A DNA stretch of 17,584 nucleotides from DAOTUB01 sp034437455 (GTDB taxonomy: Bacteria > Chloroflexota > Anaerolineae > B4-G1). Shown piece after piece: positions 5,938 to 13,171 of the stretch. Below the pieces are notes generated by a model. That model was given only the letters and a program-made list of their open reading frames with translations. It did not search any database and was not told the DNA's origin. The stretch lies in the NCBI GenBank assembly GCA_034437455.1, contig DAOTUB010000332.1, positions 1-17,584 on the forward strand. Reading direction: 5' to 3'. Made by a program: the position numbers and the translations under genes. How positions within the stretch are numbered: position 1 is the first letter of the stretch; the number at the start of each line of letters is the position of its first letter.

Positions 5938-7185
5938 ATGAATGATCTAGAAAAGCGCGTGCAACGGTTGGAGCGCATCCTGGACGTCAGCCGACAACTG
6001 ACCTCCACGTTGGCGCTGGGACCGCTTTTAAAGACAATCGTCAATACCGCAGCGGAACTGACGGCGAGTGAGGACGCCTCCATCATCCTGTGGGACGCCC
6101 GTACCGGCGAGCTGCACTTTCGCACTTCTTCGGGTGAATTGGCCGATCAACTGGCCGACATCCCGGTGCCGGTAGATGGCTCCATCGCCGGCGCAGTCCT
6201 GAATTCTGGCGAACCGCTGATCGTTTCGGACACCCGGAGCGATCCCCGTCACTATGGAGAGGTGGGGCGGCGAGTTGGACGAGAGATCCGCTCACTGGTG
6301 GCGGTGCCAATGCAGATCAAGGAGCGCTGCATCGGCGTGCTGGAAGCAATAAACAAGTGCGGCGATCAGGAATTCACCCACGAGGACGTAGAGACGTTGA
6401 TGATTCTTGGCGCGCAGGCGGCGGTGGCTATCGAAAACGCCCAGTTGATCGGGGCGCTGCGCGAGGCCTACGACCGTCTGGGAAAACTGGAACAGCTCAA
6501 GTCGGATTTTATCGCCATCGCCTCTCACGAATTGCGCACCCCGCTCAGCCTGATCCTGGGATACGCCACCCTGCTGCGACACCAATTTGAAGAGACGGTC
6601 GGAGAGCAACTCGACGTGGTGTTGCGCGCGGCTTTGCGTCTCAAGCATCTCATCGAGACGATGCTCAACTTGAGGTATCTGGAGACCGGCGAAGTGGAGT
6701 TAGCCTGCGAGTTTTTTGATCTTCGGACAGAGATCCGACGAGCAGGCAGGGCCTATCGGACTCTGGCAGAGGCGAGCCGATTGACGTTAGAGATGCACGT
6801 CCCCGACGAATGCCTCATGGTCTGGGCCGACCGGGACAAGATCAGCGTAGTTCTGGATAACCTGCTCTCGAACGCGGTCAAGTTCACTCCCGCCGGCGGA
6901 AGGGTGTGGATGACGGCGATCGAACGAAGAAACCAGGTGGAAGTGACCGTGGCCGATAACGGTGTGGGAATTCCTCAGGAGGCGCTCAAGCGCATCTTTG
7001 AGCCTTTCGAGCAGGTCGAAGACCACATGACCCGCCAGCATAGCGGGATGGGCCTGGGGCTTTCGATCGTCAAAGGTCTGTTGGAACTCCATGGTGGGCG
7101 GGTATGGGCCGAAAGCACCCCGGGGCACGGAAGCAATTTTGTGTTTGTTCTTCCTATGGAACCACCTTCAGAAAAAACAGATTGA
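5938..7185 (+). CDS. GAF-domain sensor histidine kinase (orphan)
   Basis: Cytoplasmic two-component sensor of 415 residues without membrane segments. A short coiled start (NDLEKRVQRLERILDVSRQL) leads into a GAF domain, about 20-175 (SIILWDARTGELHF, SLVAVPMQIKERCIGVLEAIN). The HisKA domain has the phosphorylated His197 in ASHELRTPLS. The ATPase domain has N box DNLLSNAVKF, G1 VADNGVGIP and G2 SGMGLGLSIVKG. The start at 5938 follows GGAGG by nine bases; an in-frame ATG at 5911 precedes that site and is less likely. No response regulator adjoins it, so its partner is elsewhere. No obvious haem or metal ligand set is visible in the GAF domain, so the signal cannot be named. A 12-bp direct repeat overlaps its promoter. 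Confidence 0.94.
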   Translation: MNDLEKRVQRLERILDVSRQLTSTLALGPLLKTIVNTAAELTASEDASIILWDARTGELHFRTSSGELADQLADIPVPVDGSIAGAVLNSGEPLIVSDTRSDPRHYGEVGRRVGREIRSLVAVPMQIKERCIGVLEAINKCGDQEFTHEDVETLMILGAQAAVAIENAQLIGALREAYDRLGKLEQLKSDFIAIASHELRTPLSLILGYATLLRHQFEETVGEQLDVVLRAALRLKHLIETMLNLRYLETGEVELACEFFDLRTEIRRAGRAYRTLAEASRLTLEMHVPDECLMVWADRDKISVVLDNLLSNAVKFTPAGGRVWMTAIERRNQVEVTVADNGVGIPQEALKRIFEPFEQVEDHMTRQHSGMGLGLSIVKGLLELHGGRVWAESTPGHGSNFVFVLPMEPPSEKTD

Positions 7186-7234
7186 TGATTGGTATATTCT
7201 CTTCGGTTGTCTCTGTGGGACACGCTGCCTTTAC

Positions 7235-7263
7235 TGGACAAATCGAGTCAAAGGCACTATAAT
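7235..7263 (+). promoter_or_regulatory. Promoter of the zinc-ribbon/TPR/propeller gene
   Basis: TGGACA (7235-7240) and TATAAT (7258-7263) with a 17-base spacer, 31 bases before the start codon; the ribosome site is GACGAGG at 7284-7290. Confidence 0.85.
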
Positions 7264-7294
7264 CGTCTATCCAAAGAAGCCAGGACGAGGTTAG

Positions 7295-9169
7295 ATGCGC
7301 TGTCCCGAATGCAAGTCCGAAATCCCCGATAATGTGTCCCTCTGCCCGCAATGCGGCACGATGGTGGAAGAGACCCAACCGATGCGTCTCCTGCACCCCA
7401 GACGAGCGGCCCCCGACACAGTGACGTTTATCTCCGAACCAGAAACCCCCACACGCCGGCAACGTCTGCGACGGATCTTTTTTTGGACGCTGGGTTTTCT
7501 CTTTCTGTTGGCGTTGAGCATAGGTGGAGCGGCGTACTATGGGCTGCACCAGGGAGAACGGGAGCGGGAGCAACGTCGCCAGGTATTGGCCGAGCAGCAT
7601 TACCAGGACGGATTGAGAGAATTGGATTCCGGCAATTACGAGCTTGCTATCGCCGAGTTCGAGTACGTGCTTCAACTGGATGCTGATCATCCGTTTGCCC
7701 AGCAAGGCATCGCTGAGGCAGAACGAGGCATTGAGGCCCGTCCTACTCCCACCGCCGAGCCTACCGCCAAGCCGGAGGAAGCTATCGCGGACGCCTTGTA
7801 CCAACAGATCGTGGACTACTACGAGGCGGAGCAATGGCAAGACGCTGCCGATGTGCTCACCCAATTACGCGCGCTCGATCCGACGTATGAGGCGGAACAG
7901 GTCGAGGAAATGCTCTACACCAGTCTCCACAGCGCGGGGATGGAGCTTTTGAACGAGGGCAATTTTGAGAAAGGGATTTTATATCTCGACCGGGCAGTGG
8001 CGCTGCGCCCGCTGGAGGACGAAGAAACGCTGACCCAACGTCGCCTGGCCATGCAGTACATGACCGCGCGGGACTACTGGGGAGTGGATTGGGAGCGCTG
8101 CATCGAGCATTTTGAGCGGCTCTACATCGCCGCGCCCAACTATCAAGACGTCTTCCAGCGGCTCTATCGCGCGCACGTGGCTTATGCCGACGCCTGGTAC
8201 GCTCAAGACGAGATGTGCCCGGCTGAGGAACAGTATAATCTGGCGCTGCAACTGCTGGTCGATCCTGCCGTCGAGCAGAAGCGGGACGAGGCGACTGAGC
8301 TTTGCCTGAACGCCACTCCGACCCCGATCCCGCCCATCACCGGCACGCATCCGATCACGCTGCCCGAGCCGCCGTCAGGCTTTACCACGGGCCGACTGGC
8401 CTACCCGGTGTACAACACGCAGACCGGCCTCTATGACGTCTATGCCCTCTATGCCGATGGGCGCCTGATGAGAATGGCTTCCGGAGCCGATCAGCCTTTC
8501 TGGCTGTGGGGCAGCGGCTTTTTGGGATATCGCAACTTGCTGCAACCGGGTATCTCGTTGTTGGCGCCGGGGGAGACCGACCCGAGACAACTGCTCTCGG
8601 GCGCGGGGTTGACCTGGCCCACGTTTTCGCCCGACGTAAGACGCATGGCCTACGCCGTGCAGGATGTGGACGGCACCTGGCAGATTTACATCGCGCCGTT
8701 GGATGGTTCGGCCGAACCGACGTTACACGCGACGGGCAAGGGGCCGGCCTGGGGGCCGAACGGTTTTCTGGCGTGGACCGGCTGCGACGACGATGGTGTC
8801 TGTGGCATCTTTGTGGACCACCCGGACGATGACCATCCGCCCACTCGCCTCAGCACCAACATCAACGATACTGGCCTCAACTGGTCTCCCGACGGTGGAA
8901 ATCTGGCCTACATGACCTACCAAGCCGGCAACTGGGATATCATACTGGTCAGCACTGCTGGCGGCTTTACGCCTCTCACCACCGATCCGGCTTTCGATGG
9001 ACTCCCCGTCTGGGCTCCCGATGGCTCTGGCCTGGCCTTTGTCTCCAATCGCGACGGAGCCTGGGGGCTTTATCTGATGAATCCAAATGGAAAAGACCAG
9101 CGCAAGATCCTTCCCCTCGGCCCCAATATGCCGAACTGGACAATGCAGCGGCTATCGTGGGTCCAGTAA
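7295..9169 (+). CDS. Membrane-anchored zinc-ribbon/TPR/beta-propeller protein
   Basis: A 624-residue modular protein. Residues 3-20 are a zinc ribbon (MRCPECKSEI, then LCPQCG: Cys3, 6, 17, 20). A basic stretch and one membrane helix follow (about 61-83, IFFWTLGFLFLLALSIGG). TPR-like helical pairs come next (HYQDGLRELDSGNYELAIAEFE; further units to about 340) with a Pro/Thr-rich linker (TPTAEPTAKP). Another Pro-rich linker (TPTPIPPITG) leads to a TolB/PD40-type propeller with repeated blades ending in PDG, as in NWSPDGGNLAYM and VWAPDGSGLAFVSNRDG. The zinc ribbon should be cytoplasmic and the rest outside. This architecture suggests protein scaffolding or sensing at the cell surface; no enzymatic motif is visible. 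It has its own promoter and converges on the racemase gene. Confidence 0.88.
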   Translation: MRCPECKSEIPDNVSLCPQCGTMVEETQPMRLLHPRRAAPDTVTFISEPETPTRRQRLRRIFFWTLGFLFLLALSIGGAAYYGLHQGEREREQRRQVLAEQHYQDGLRELDSGNYELAIAEFEYVLQLDADHPFAQQGIAEAERGIEARPTPTAEPTAKPEEAIADALYQQIVDYYEAEQWQDAADVLTQLRALDPTYEAEQVEEMLYTSLHSAGMELLNEGNFEKGILYLDRAVALRPLEDEETLTQRRLAMQYMTARDYWGVDWERCIEHFERLYIAAPNYQDVFQRLYRAHVAYADAWYAQDEMCPAEEQYNLALQLLVDPAVEQKRDEATELCLNATPTPIPPITGTHPITLPEPPSGFTTGRLAYPVYNTQTGLYDVYALYADGRLMRMASGADQPFWLWGSGFLGYRNLLQPGISLLAPGETDPRQLLSGAGLTWPTFSPDVRRMAYAVQDVDGTWQIYIAPLDGSAEPTLHATGKGPAWGPNGFLAWTGCDDDGVCGIFVDHPDDDHPPTRLSTNINDTGLNWSPDGGNLAYMTYQAGNWDIILVSTAGGFTPLTTDPAFDGLPVWAPDGSGLAFVSNRDGAWGLYLMNPNGKDQRKILPLGPNMPNWTMQRLSWVQ

Positions 9170-9179
9170 GTTTTCTCGA

Positions 9180-9198
9180 CGTATAGCCGAGCTATGTG
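9180..9198. terminator. Weak hairpin between convergent genes
   Basis: CGTATAGC (9180-9187), loop CGA, GCTATGTG (9191-9198): an 8-bp stem with two wobbles, in the 45-base gap between the converging propeller and racemase genes. Neither strand has a proper T tract, so terminator function is doubtful. Confidence 0.3.
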
Positions 9199-9214
9199 CC
9201 TGTCATCCAAATCT

Positions 9215-9922
9215 TTATTGCTGATCGCCAGCCTCCACCGCGTAACGCAAGGTCGCCTCGGCGTGGATAGTCGTCGTGTCGAACAGCGGTATGGGGGTGT
9301 CCCCCTCACTGACCAGCAGGGGAATCTCGGTGCAACCCAGGATGATCCCCTCGGCGCCGCGCTCCGCGAGTTTGTCGATGATCGCCACGAACCCCGCCCG
9401 CGATTCGTCGCGGATCTGGTTGGCGACCAGTTCGTCGTAGATGACGGCGTTCACGTACCGGCGATCCTCGGCGTTGGGCGTCAGCACGGTAATGCCTTTC
9501 TGGGCCAGCGCCTCCTGGTAAAACGTCTTTTCCATCGTGAATTGCGTGCCGAGCAATCCCACAGTTTTCATCCCCCGACTCAGGATGGCCTCGCCGACGG
9601 CGTCCAGCAGGCTGAGCATAGGAACGTGGACGCTGGCCTGAACCTGGTCAAAGACGAGGTGCATGGTGTTGGTGGCGATGATGATGAAATCGGCGCCCGC
9701 CGCCTCCAGTTTTTTAGCTCCCTCGCTCAGTCCCTGGGCCACCAGGTCCCACCGCTCCTCGCGGGGCCAATCCACGTAGGGCTGGAAGCTGACGCTGTAG
9801 ATGATAATCTTTGGATACCCATAGTCGCCGAATCGCTCGGTGTAGACGCGGGTGATGTACTCGTAGTACGATATCGTTGACTCTGGGCTCATACCGCCTA
9901 GAATGCCGATCGTTTTGTGCAT
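9215..9922 (-). CDS. Aspartate/glutamate racemase, YgeA-type Thr/Cys active site
   Basis: Cofactor-independent amino-acid racemase of the Asp/Glu racemase family, 235 residues, cytoplasmic. The N-terminus KTIGILGGMSPESTISYY is typical. The two catalytic positions are Thr84 in IIATNTMH and Cys197 in ILGCTEIPLL. Most family members have Cys at both; Thr at the first position is the arrangement known from E. coli YgeA, an L-Asp/L-Glu-specific racemase, and even the number Cys197 coincides. The start at 9922 is set by GGAGGAAA (9931-9938 on the complementary strand); a longer frame to 10180 would run into the upstream gene and is rejected. Last gene of the fur-feo operon, 50 bases after the preceding hydrolase. 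Confidence 0.92.
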   Translation of the reverse strand: MHKTIGILGGMSPESTISYYEYITRVYTERFGDYGYPKIIIYSVSFQPYVDWPREERWDLVAQGLSEGAKKLEAAGADFIIIATNTMHLVFDQVQASVHVPMLSLLDAVGEAILSRGMKTVGLLGTQFTMEKTFYQEALAQKGITVLTPNAEDRRYVNAVIYDELVANQIRDESRAGFVAIIDKLAERGAEGIILGCTEIPLLVSEGDTPIPLFDTTTIHAEATLRYAVEAGDQQ

Positions 9923-9972
9923 GGTCTGTGTTTCCTCCGTGAAATCAGAAATTTTCCCTTGACTGGTGAGGG

Positions 9973-10980
9973 CTATCGCACAATGATTTTCTGGCCAACC
10001 CGTACATGCTGATAGACATCGCCAAAAGCCTCCCGGAAAGCCTCGAGGCTCCAATCGCAACTGTCGTGAGGTGAGAGGGCGACTAGTTGCGGGCGGCGAC
10101 GTTTCAGATAGGCGATGCCAGCCTCTACGTTTCCTCGATTGATCGGGTTCCAGGGCCATTTGCCTGTGCCGATGATGCACTGCATCGGTAGCCCGAGCTT
10201 AACCACTCGTGAAGTGGTCACAGGGTAGTGTAATCCGCCGACGACGCCGTACAGCGGCTCGTCGAAGAGCATCTCTGCCCGCTGGACGATGCGCTGAATC
10301 GTCGGGTGCCCGCAGCCAACGACGAGCACGATGCCCTTCCCCTCCACGTTGACCGCCAGCGATTGCTCCGGCGTCCAGCCAGAGAAGAAGAGTTGGCGGG
10401 GGATGATGCCCATGCTGGCGACGCCAGGAGTGATGATCCGTGGCTCATCCACGACGATGCCCCGCGCTGTAGGGTGGGAGAGCGGCGACGGCGTGTAGGC
10501 GGGTATGCCTTGCAGGTCAACCGGCTGGCTCGACAGGGCAAACGTGCGACGCATCTGGTGGGAGATGCCCCCCACGTGATCGAGGTGCGCGTGAGAGATG
10601 ACCAGTGCGTCAACGTCGGCCACATCCACTCCCAGCGCCGCCATGTTGCGCAGGAGTGGTGAAGGATGTTCTTCAAGGCTATTGAAGCCCACGTCAAAGA
10701 GAATCGTCGTATCATCGGCGCGGACGAGGTACGAGACGCCCGGCTCCCCTGTCAGCGCCTGCCCTGAGCCTGTCGCAGGATCGCGGGCGGTGTACCAATC
10801 AATGAGGGGCAAGATAGTGAGTCGTTTCACCGCCCCCAGGCCCTCGAGTGTAGGATAGCGGGCGGCAGCCCACACTCGCTCGACGCGACGGCGGCCCAGA
10901 TAGAAGCGAATCGCCAGCCCGCCGATGACAACGAGCACAAGGCCGCTTAACACGAGCACGATTACCGTTCCGATGTTCAT
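9973..10980 (-). CDS. Membrane-anchored metallo-beta-lactamase-fold hydrolase
   Basis: A 335-residue MBL-fold enzyme with one N-terminal membrane helix (about 4-27, GTVIVLVLSGLVLVVIGGLA) and a basic stop (RRRVERV). The metal-binding motif is His130-x-His132-x-Asp134-His135 in SHAHLDHVGG; later ligands probably lie in VVGCGHPT and GGLHYP. The order of motifs resembles the DHPS/beta-RFAP-synthase-like MBL group; no substrate can be named. GGGAGG (10985-10990) precedes the ATG by four bases. It starts 13 bases after the upstream MBL gene, so it belongs to the same operon. Residues 67-76 (DPATGSGQAL) are encoded by an interspersed repeat (10755-10780), apparently inserted in frame before the first strand GVSYLV. 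Confidence 0.88.
   Translation of the reverse strand: MNIGTVIVLVLSGLVLVVIGGLAIRFYLGRRRVERVWAAARYPTLEGLGAVKRLTILPLIDWYTARDPATGSGQALTGEPGVSYLVRADDTTILFDVGFNSLEEHPSPLLRNMAALGVDVADVDALVISHAHLDHVGGISHQMRRTFALSSQPVDLQGIPAYTPSPLSHPTARGIVVDEPRIITPGVASMGIIPRQLFFSGWTPEQSLAVNVEGKGIVLVVGCGHPTIQRIVQRAEMLFDEPLYGVVGGLHYPVTTSRVVKLGLPMQCIIGTGKWPWNPINRGNVEAGIAYLKRRRPQLVALSPHDSCDWSLEAFREAFGDVYQHVRVGQKIIVR
10755..10780 (-). repeat. Interspersed repeat unit inside a coding sequence (copy 2)
   Basis: On the minus strand TCCTGCGACAGGCTCAGGGC continues into AGGCGC; its core GCTCAGGGCAGGCGC (10755-10769) matches 14 of 15 bases of copy 1 at 3130-3144. It encodes part of DPATGSGQAL in the MBL hydrolase without breaking the frame. 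Confidence 0.65.
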
Positions 10981-10993
10981 TGATCCTCCCGCG

Positions 10994-11764
10994 CTACAAG
11001 TTGATGGTCTCCATCTCCTCCATCACGCGCAATTCGATAGTGTGACCCAAAGAATCAAGTCTCCGGGCGAAAATGTCCAGGTCTGCGGCAGGCAGCTTGC
11101 CGTAGGCACGGTAGTGGTGAGGGATGACGAGCGGCGCGCCGAGGGCCGCCGCGTACTCCGCCGAGCGCTCCTCTTCGCCGGGGTTCACGCTGACCAGCGC
11201 CACGTCGGGCGAGAAGCGCGCGCCGATGTCGCCAACGTCCACGCCGTCCTCTGCGGCCCCGTCCTCCGCGACAAAGTGTAACAATCGAAGACCGTCCATC
11301 TCCACACCAAAACTGGTCAGCGGCAGGTAGAGGATGTCGTCGGCCAACTGACGAAAGGCTTGCAAAAAGTCGAGCACCTTTTCCGCTCCGAATTCCTCGA
11401 TCATGTCGTAGAGCGAGGTTCCCATTGGCGGCGAGCGAAAGGCGTAAAAGTGCACGCCTTGCACCTCAACGTCGTCGTCCCAGGGGATGGGGAAGAGACG
11501 GTGCTGTGTCTCAGGCGCCAGTTGCCGAAGCGCGCGACACAGATGCGGAATCGCCACAACCAGGGCGGGCGAATCGCCACACACGAGGTCCGGCACGTCG
11601 GCAAAGTGATCCAGATGCCCGTGAGAGATACAGATCATTTCTGGGAGTGGAAACGAGGCCTGGAGACGCTCCCGGTACACGTCAAGATACGGATCAAAAA
11701 TGATGCGCGTTTGATAGCGGGTGGTCAATTGAAAACAAGATCGTCCCAACCAGGCAAGTTTCAT
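10994..11764 (-). CDS. UlaG-like metallo-beta-lactamase-fold hydrolase
   Basis: A 256-residue cytoplasmic MBL-fold protein. It opens with MKLAWLGRSCFQL, as in UlaG-like enzymes, and carries His48-x-His50-x-Asp52-His53 in SHGHLDHFAD. The late VIPHHYRAYG supplies another His pair. No substrate can be assigned; UlaG itself is an ascorbate-6-phosphate lactonase, but many relatives act on unknown substrates. The ATG at 11764 overlaps the feoC stop (ATGA), so translation is coupled to feoC, and AAGGAG lies about 11 bases upstream. A longer frame up to 11863 would run through feoC and is rejected. Position directly after feoC ties it to the iron-regulated operon, which is unusual for a UlaG relative. 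Confidence 0.88.
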   Translation of the reverse strand: MKLAWLGRSCFQLTTRYQTRIIFDPYLDVYRERLQASFPLPEMICISHGHLDHFADVPDLVCGDSPALVVAIPHLCRALRQLAPETQHRLFPIPWDDDVEVQGVHFYAFRSPPMGTSLYDMIEEFGAEKVLDFLQAFRQLADDILYLPLTSFGVEMDGLRLLHFVAEDGAAEDGVDVGDIGARFSPDVALVSVNPGEEERSAEYAAALGAPLVIPHHYRAYGKLPAADLDIFARRLDSLGHTIELRVMEEMETINL

Positions 11765-12012
11765 GTTGCAATGGCTCCTTTTTCCGTCAGCGTCCACACT
11801 CGCTCGCCTTCTCCTGCCGCGCACAACCCCGCCAGAGGGCACGCGGAACATCCCCCGGCGCACTCCCCGCTCACTGGCTTCAAGTATCCCATCCGCGCCA
11901 GGTCTTGCAGCATCGCTTCGACTAGCGCGGGGGTGGTGTCCAGCTTGCGAGCCAGGTTGGCTACCCGGTGGGTGCCTCCCGCCTGCAGTAGCTCTAACAA
12001 TTTATTCAGCAT
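11761..12012 (-). CDS. feoC: FeoC-like winged-helix protein with four-cysteine cluster
   Basis: An 83-residue protein. An N-terminal winged helix (MLNKLLELLQAGGTHRVANL, then ALVEAMLQDLARMGYLKPV) is followed by Cys51-x3-Cys55-x2-Cys58-x5-Cys64 (ECAGGCSACPLAGLC), the Fe-S-type cysteine wing of FeoC proteins. FeoC proteins work with FeoB as a regulator or stabiliser of ferrous-iron uptake. AGGAG (12023-12027 on the complementary strand) lies ten bases before the ATG. The gene overlaps the end of the YibE/F gene by 11 bases and the next gene by four. FeoC normally follows feoB directly; here the YibE/F gene lies between them. Confidence 0.88.
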   Translation of the reverse strand: MLNKLLELLQAGGTHRVANLARKLDTTPALVEAMLQDLARMGYLKPVSGECAGGCSACPLAGLCAAGEGERVWTLTEKGAIAT

Positions 12013-13171
12013 CCTCGACGTTCTCCTGTCGGATCATCCAGTGGGCCAGCAGGCTGGCGATCAGGCCAGTGATGGGCACGGCCAGGACCAGCCCCACGCT
12101 TCCCACCAGCGTGCGCACGATCTCCTCGGCGACGGGCTCGCGGTTGATGCGCCGCCAGATCGGCTCCTGATAGATGGTAAAGACGAGCATCAGCGGCAGC
12201 GACGCGCCCACGTAGGCCAGGAGCAACGTGTTGACCATCGCCGCGATGTGATCTCGCCCGATGTTGAGGCTGCTGCGGAAAAGTCGCCGCCAGCCCAGGT
12301 CGCGGTTCGTGTTCGCCAGCTCAAAGACCGCCGACGCCTGCCCCACGCAGATGTCGTCCAGCACGCCCAGCGAGCCGATGATGATCCCGCCAAGCACCAG
12401 CCCCCGGAAATTGAGGTCCGCCCCTAGCTCCATCACCAGGTAGGAGCTTTCCTCCACACTCAAACCGGTCAGGCGAGTCCAACCGACGAACAGCCAGGCC
12501 AGCACGCCGGTCAGTATCAGGCTCAGCATCATCCCAATCACCGACGCATGGGCCTTGAAATTCCAGCCATAGATCAAATAGGTAGAGACGGCGAGCAGCG
12601 CGACCGAGCCGGCGATACTGACCAGAACTGGATCCCGCCCGGCCACGATCTGGGGCAGAATGAAAAAGAAAACCACCAACAGGCTGAGCAGCGTGCCCGT
12701 CAGCGATCGCAATCCCTTGCCTCGTCCTACCAGCAGGATCAGTCCCGCAAATAGCGCCCCGATCCAGAAAAGCGGGCCGGTGCGCACGGAATCGGAGATG
12801 TAGAAGCGGTCGCCGTTCGGCCCCACCGCGCGCTCCAGGTAGACCCGGTCGCCGGGACGGAACAGCCGCTCCTGACTGATGATGTTTACGGTCCCCTCTT
12901 CCACCGCGATTTCCTGGCCAGCCAGCGAACCATCCTCGACGTACAGCAGCAGGCGTTGGTAGGGCCGCGTGCTGCCTCCGCCCACATCGATGTCGCCTTC
13001 CTCCAGCACTTCGAGCACGCGCGCGGACATGGTCTCTGTCTCGCCGGGCGCAAGGGCTTGCTCGGACGGAGGAGGCGGTTGGCTGAGTCGCGGCCCCACG
13101 AAAATGACCGCTACGGCCAGCACGACCAGCACGACGAGGGCGACGACGAGCAAAAGTTCGAATCGTCGCAT
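12002..13171 (-). CDS. YibE/F-family multi-pass membrane protein
   Basis: A 389-residue membrane protein of the YibE/F family (function unknown). One N-terminal helix (LLLVVALVVLVVLAVAVIFVG) is followed by an extracytoplasmic beta-rich part of about 110 residues (ARVLEVLEEGDIDVGG, RPGDRVYLERAVG). Then come seven or eight helices with the family-typical LGGIIIGSLGVLDDICVGQA and GRDHIAAMVNTLLLAYVGA. The ATG at 13171 shares one base with the feoB stop; a GTG three bases earlier would overlap by four. The tight insertion between feoB and feoC implies a role in iron transport or in handling the metal at the membrane; that is inference from context only. Confidence 0.9.
   Translation of the reverse strand: MRRFELLLVVALVVLVVLAVAVIFVGPRLSQPPPPSEQALAPGETETMSARVLEVLEEGDIDVGGGSTRPYQRLLLYVEDGSLAGQEIAVEEGTVNIISQERLFRPGDRVYLERAVGPNGDRFYISDSVRTGPLFWIGALFAGLILLVGRGKGLRSLTGTLLSLLVVFFFILPQIVAGRDPVLVSIAGSVALLAVSTYLIYGWNFKAHASVIGMMLSLILTGVLAWLFVGWTRLTGLSVEESSYLVMELGADLNFRGLVLGGIIIGSLGVLDDICVGQASAVFELANTNRDLGWRRLFRSSLNIGRDHIAAMVNTLLLAYVGASLPLMLVFTIYQEPIWRRINREPVAEEIVRTLVGSVGLVLAVPITGLIASLLAHWMIRQENVEDAE

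Noticed and set aside
9215..10180. Longer racemase (321 residues)
   Set aside because: The extra N-terminus lies inside the upstream MBL gene and lacks family similarity; GGAGGAAA fixes the start at 9922.
11360..12427. Long plus-strand open frame opposite feoC, the UlaG-like gene and yibE/F
   Set aside because: Composition is His/Gln/Arg-rich antisense shadow, and the minus strand has three recognised overlapping genes.
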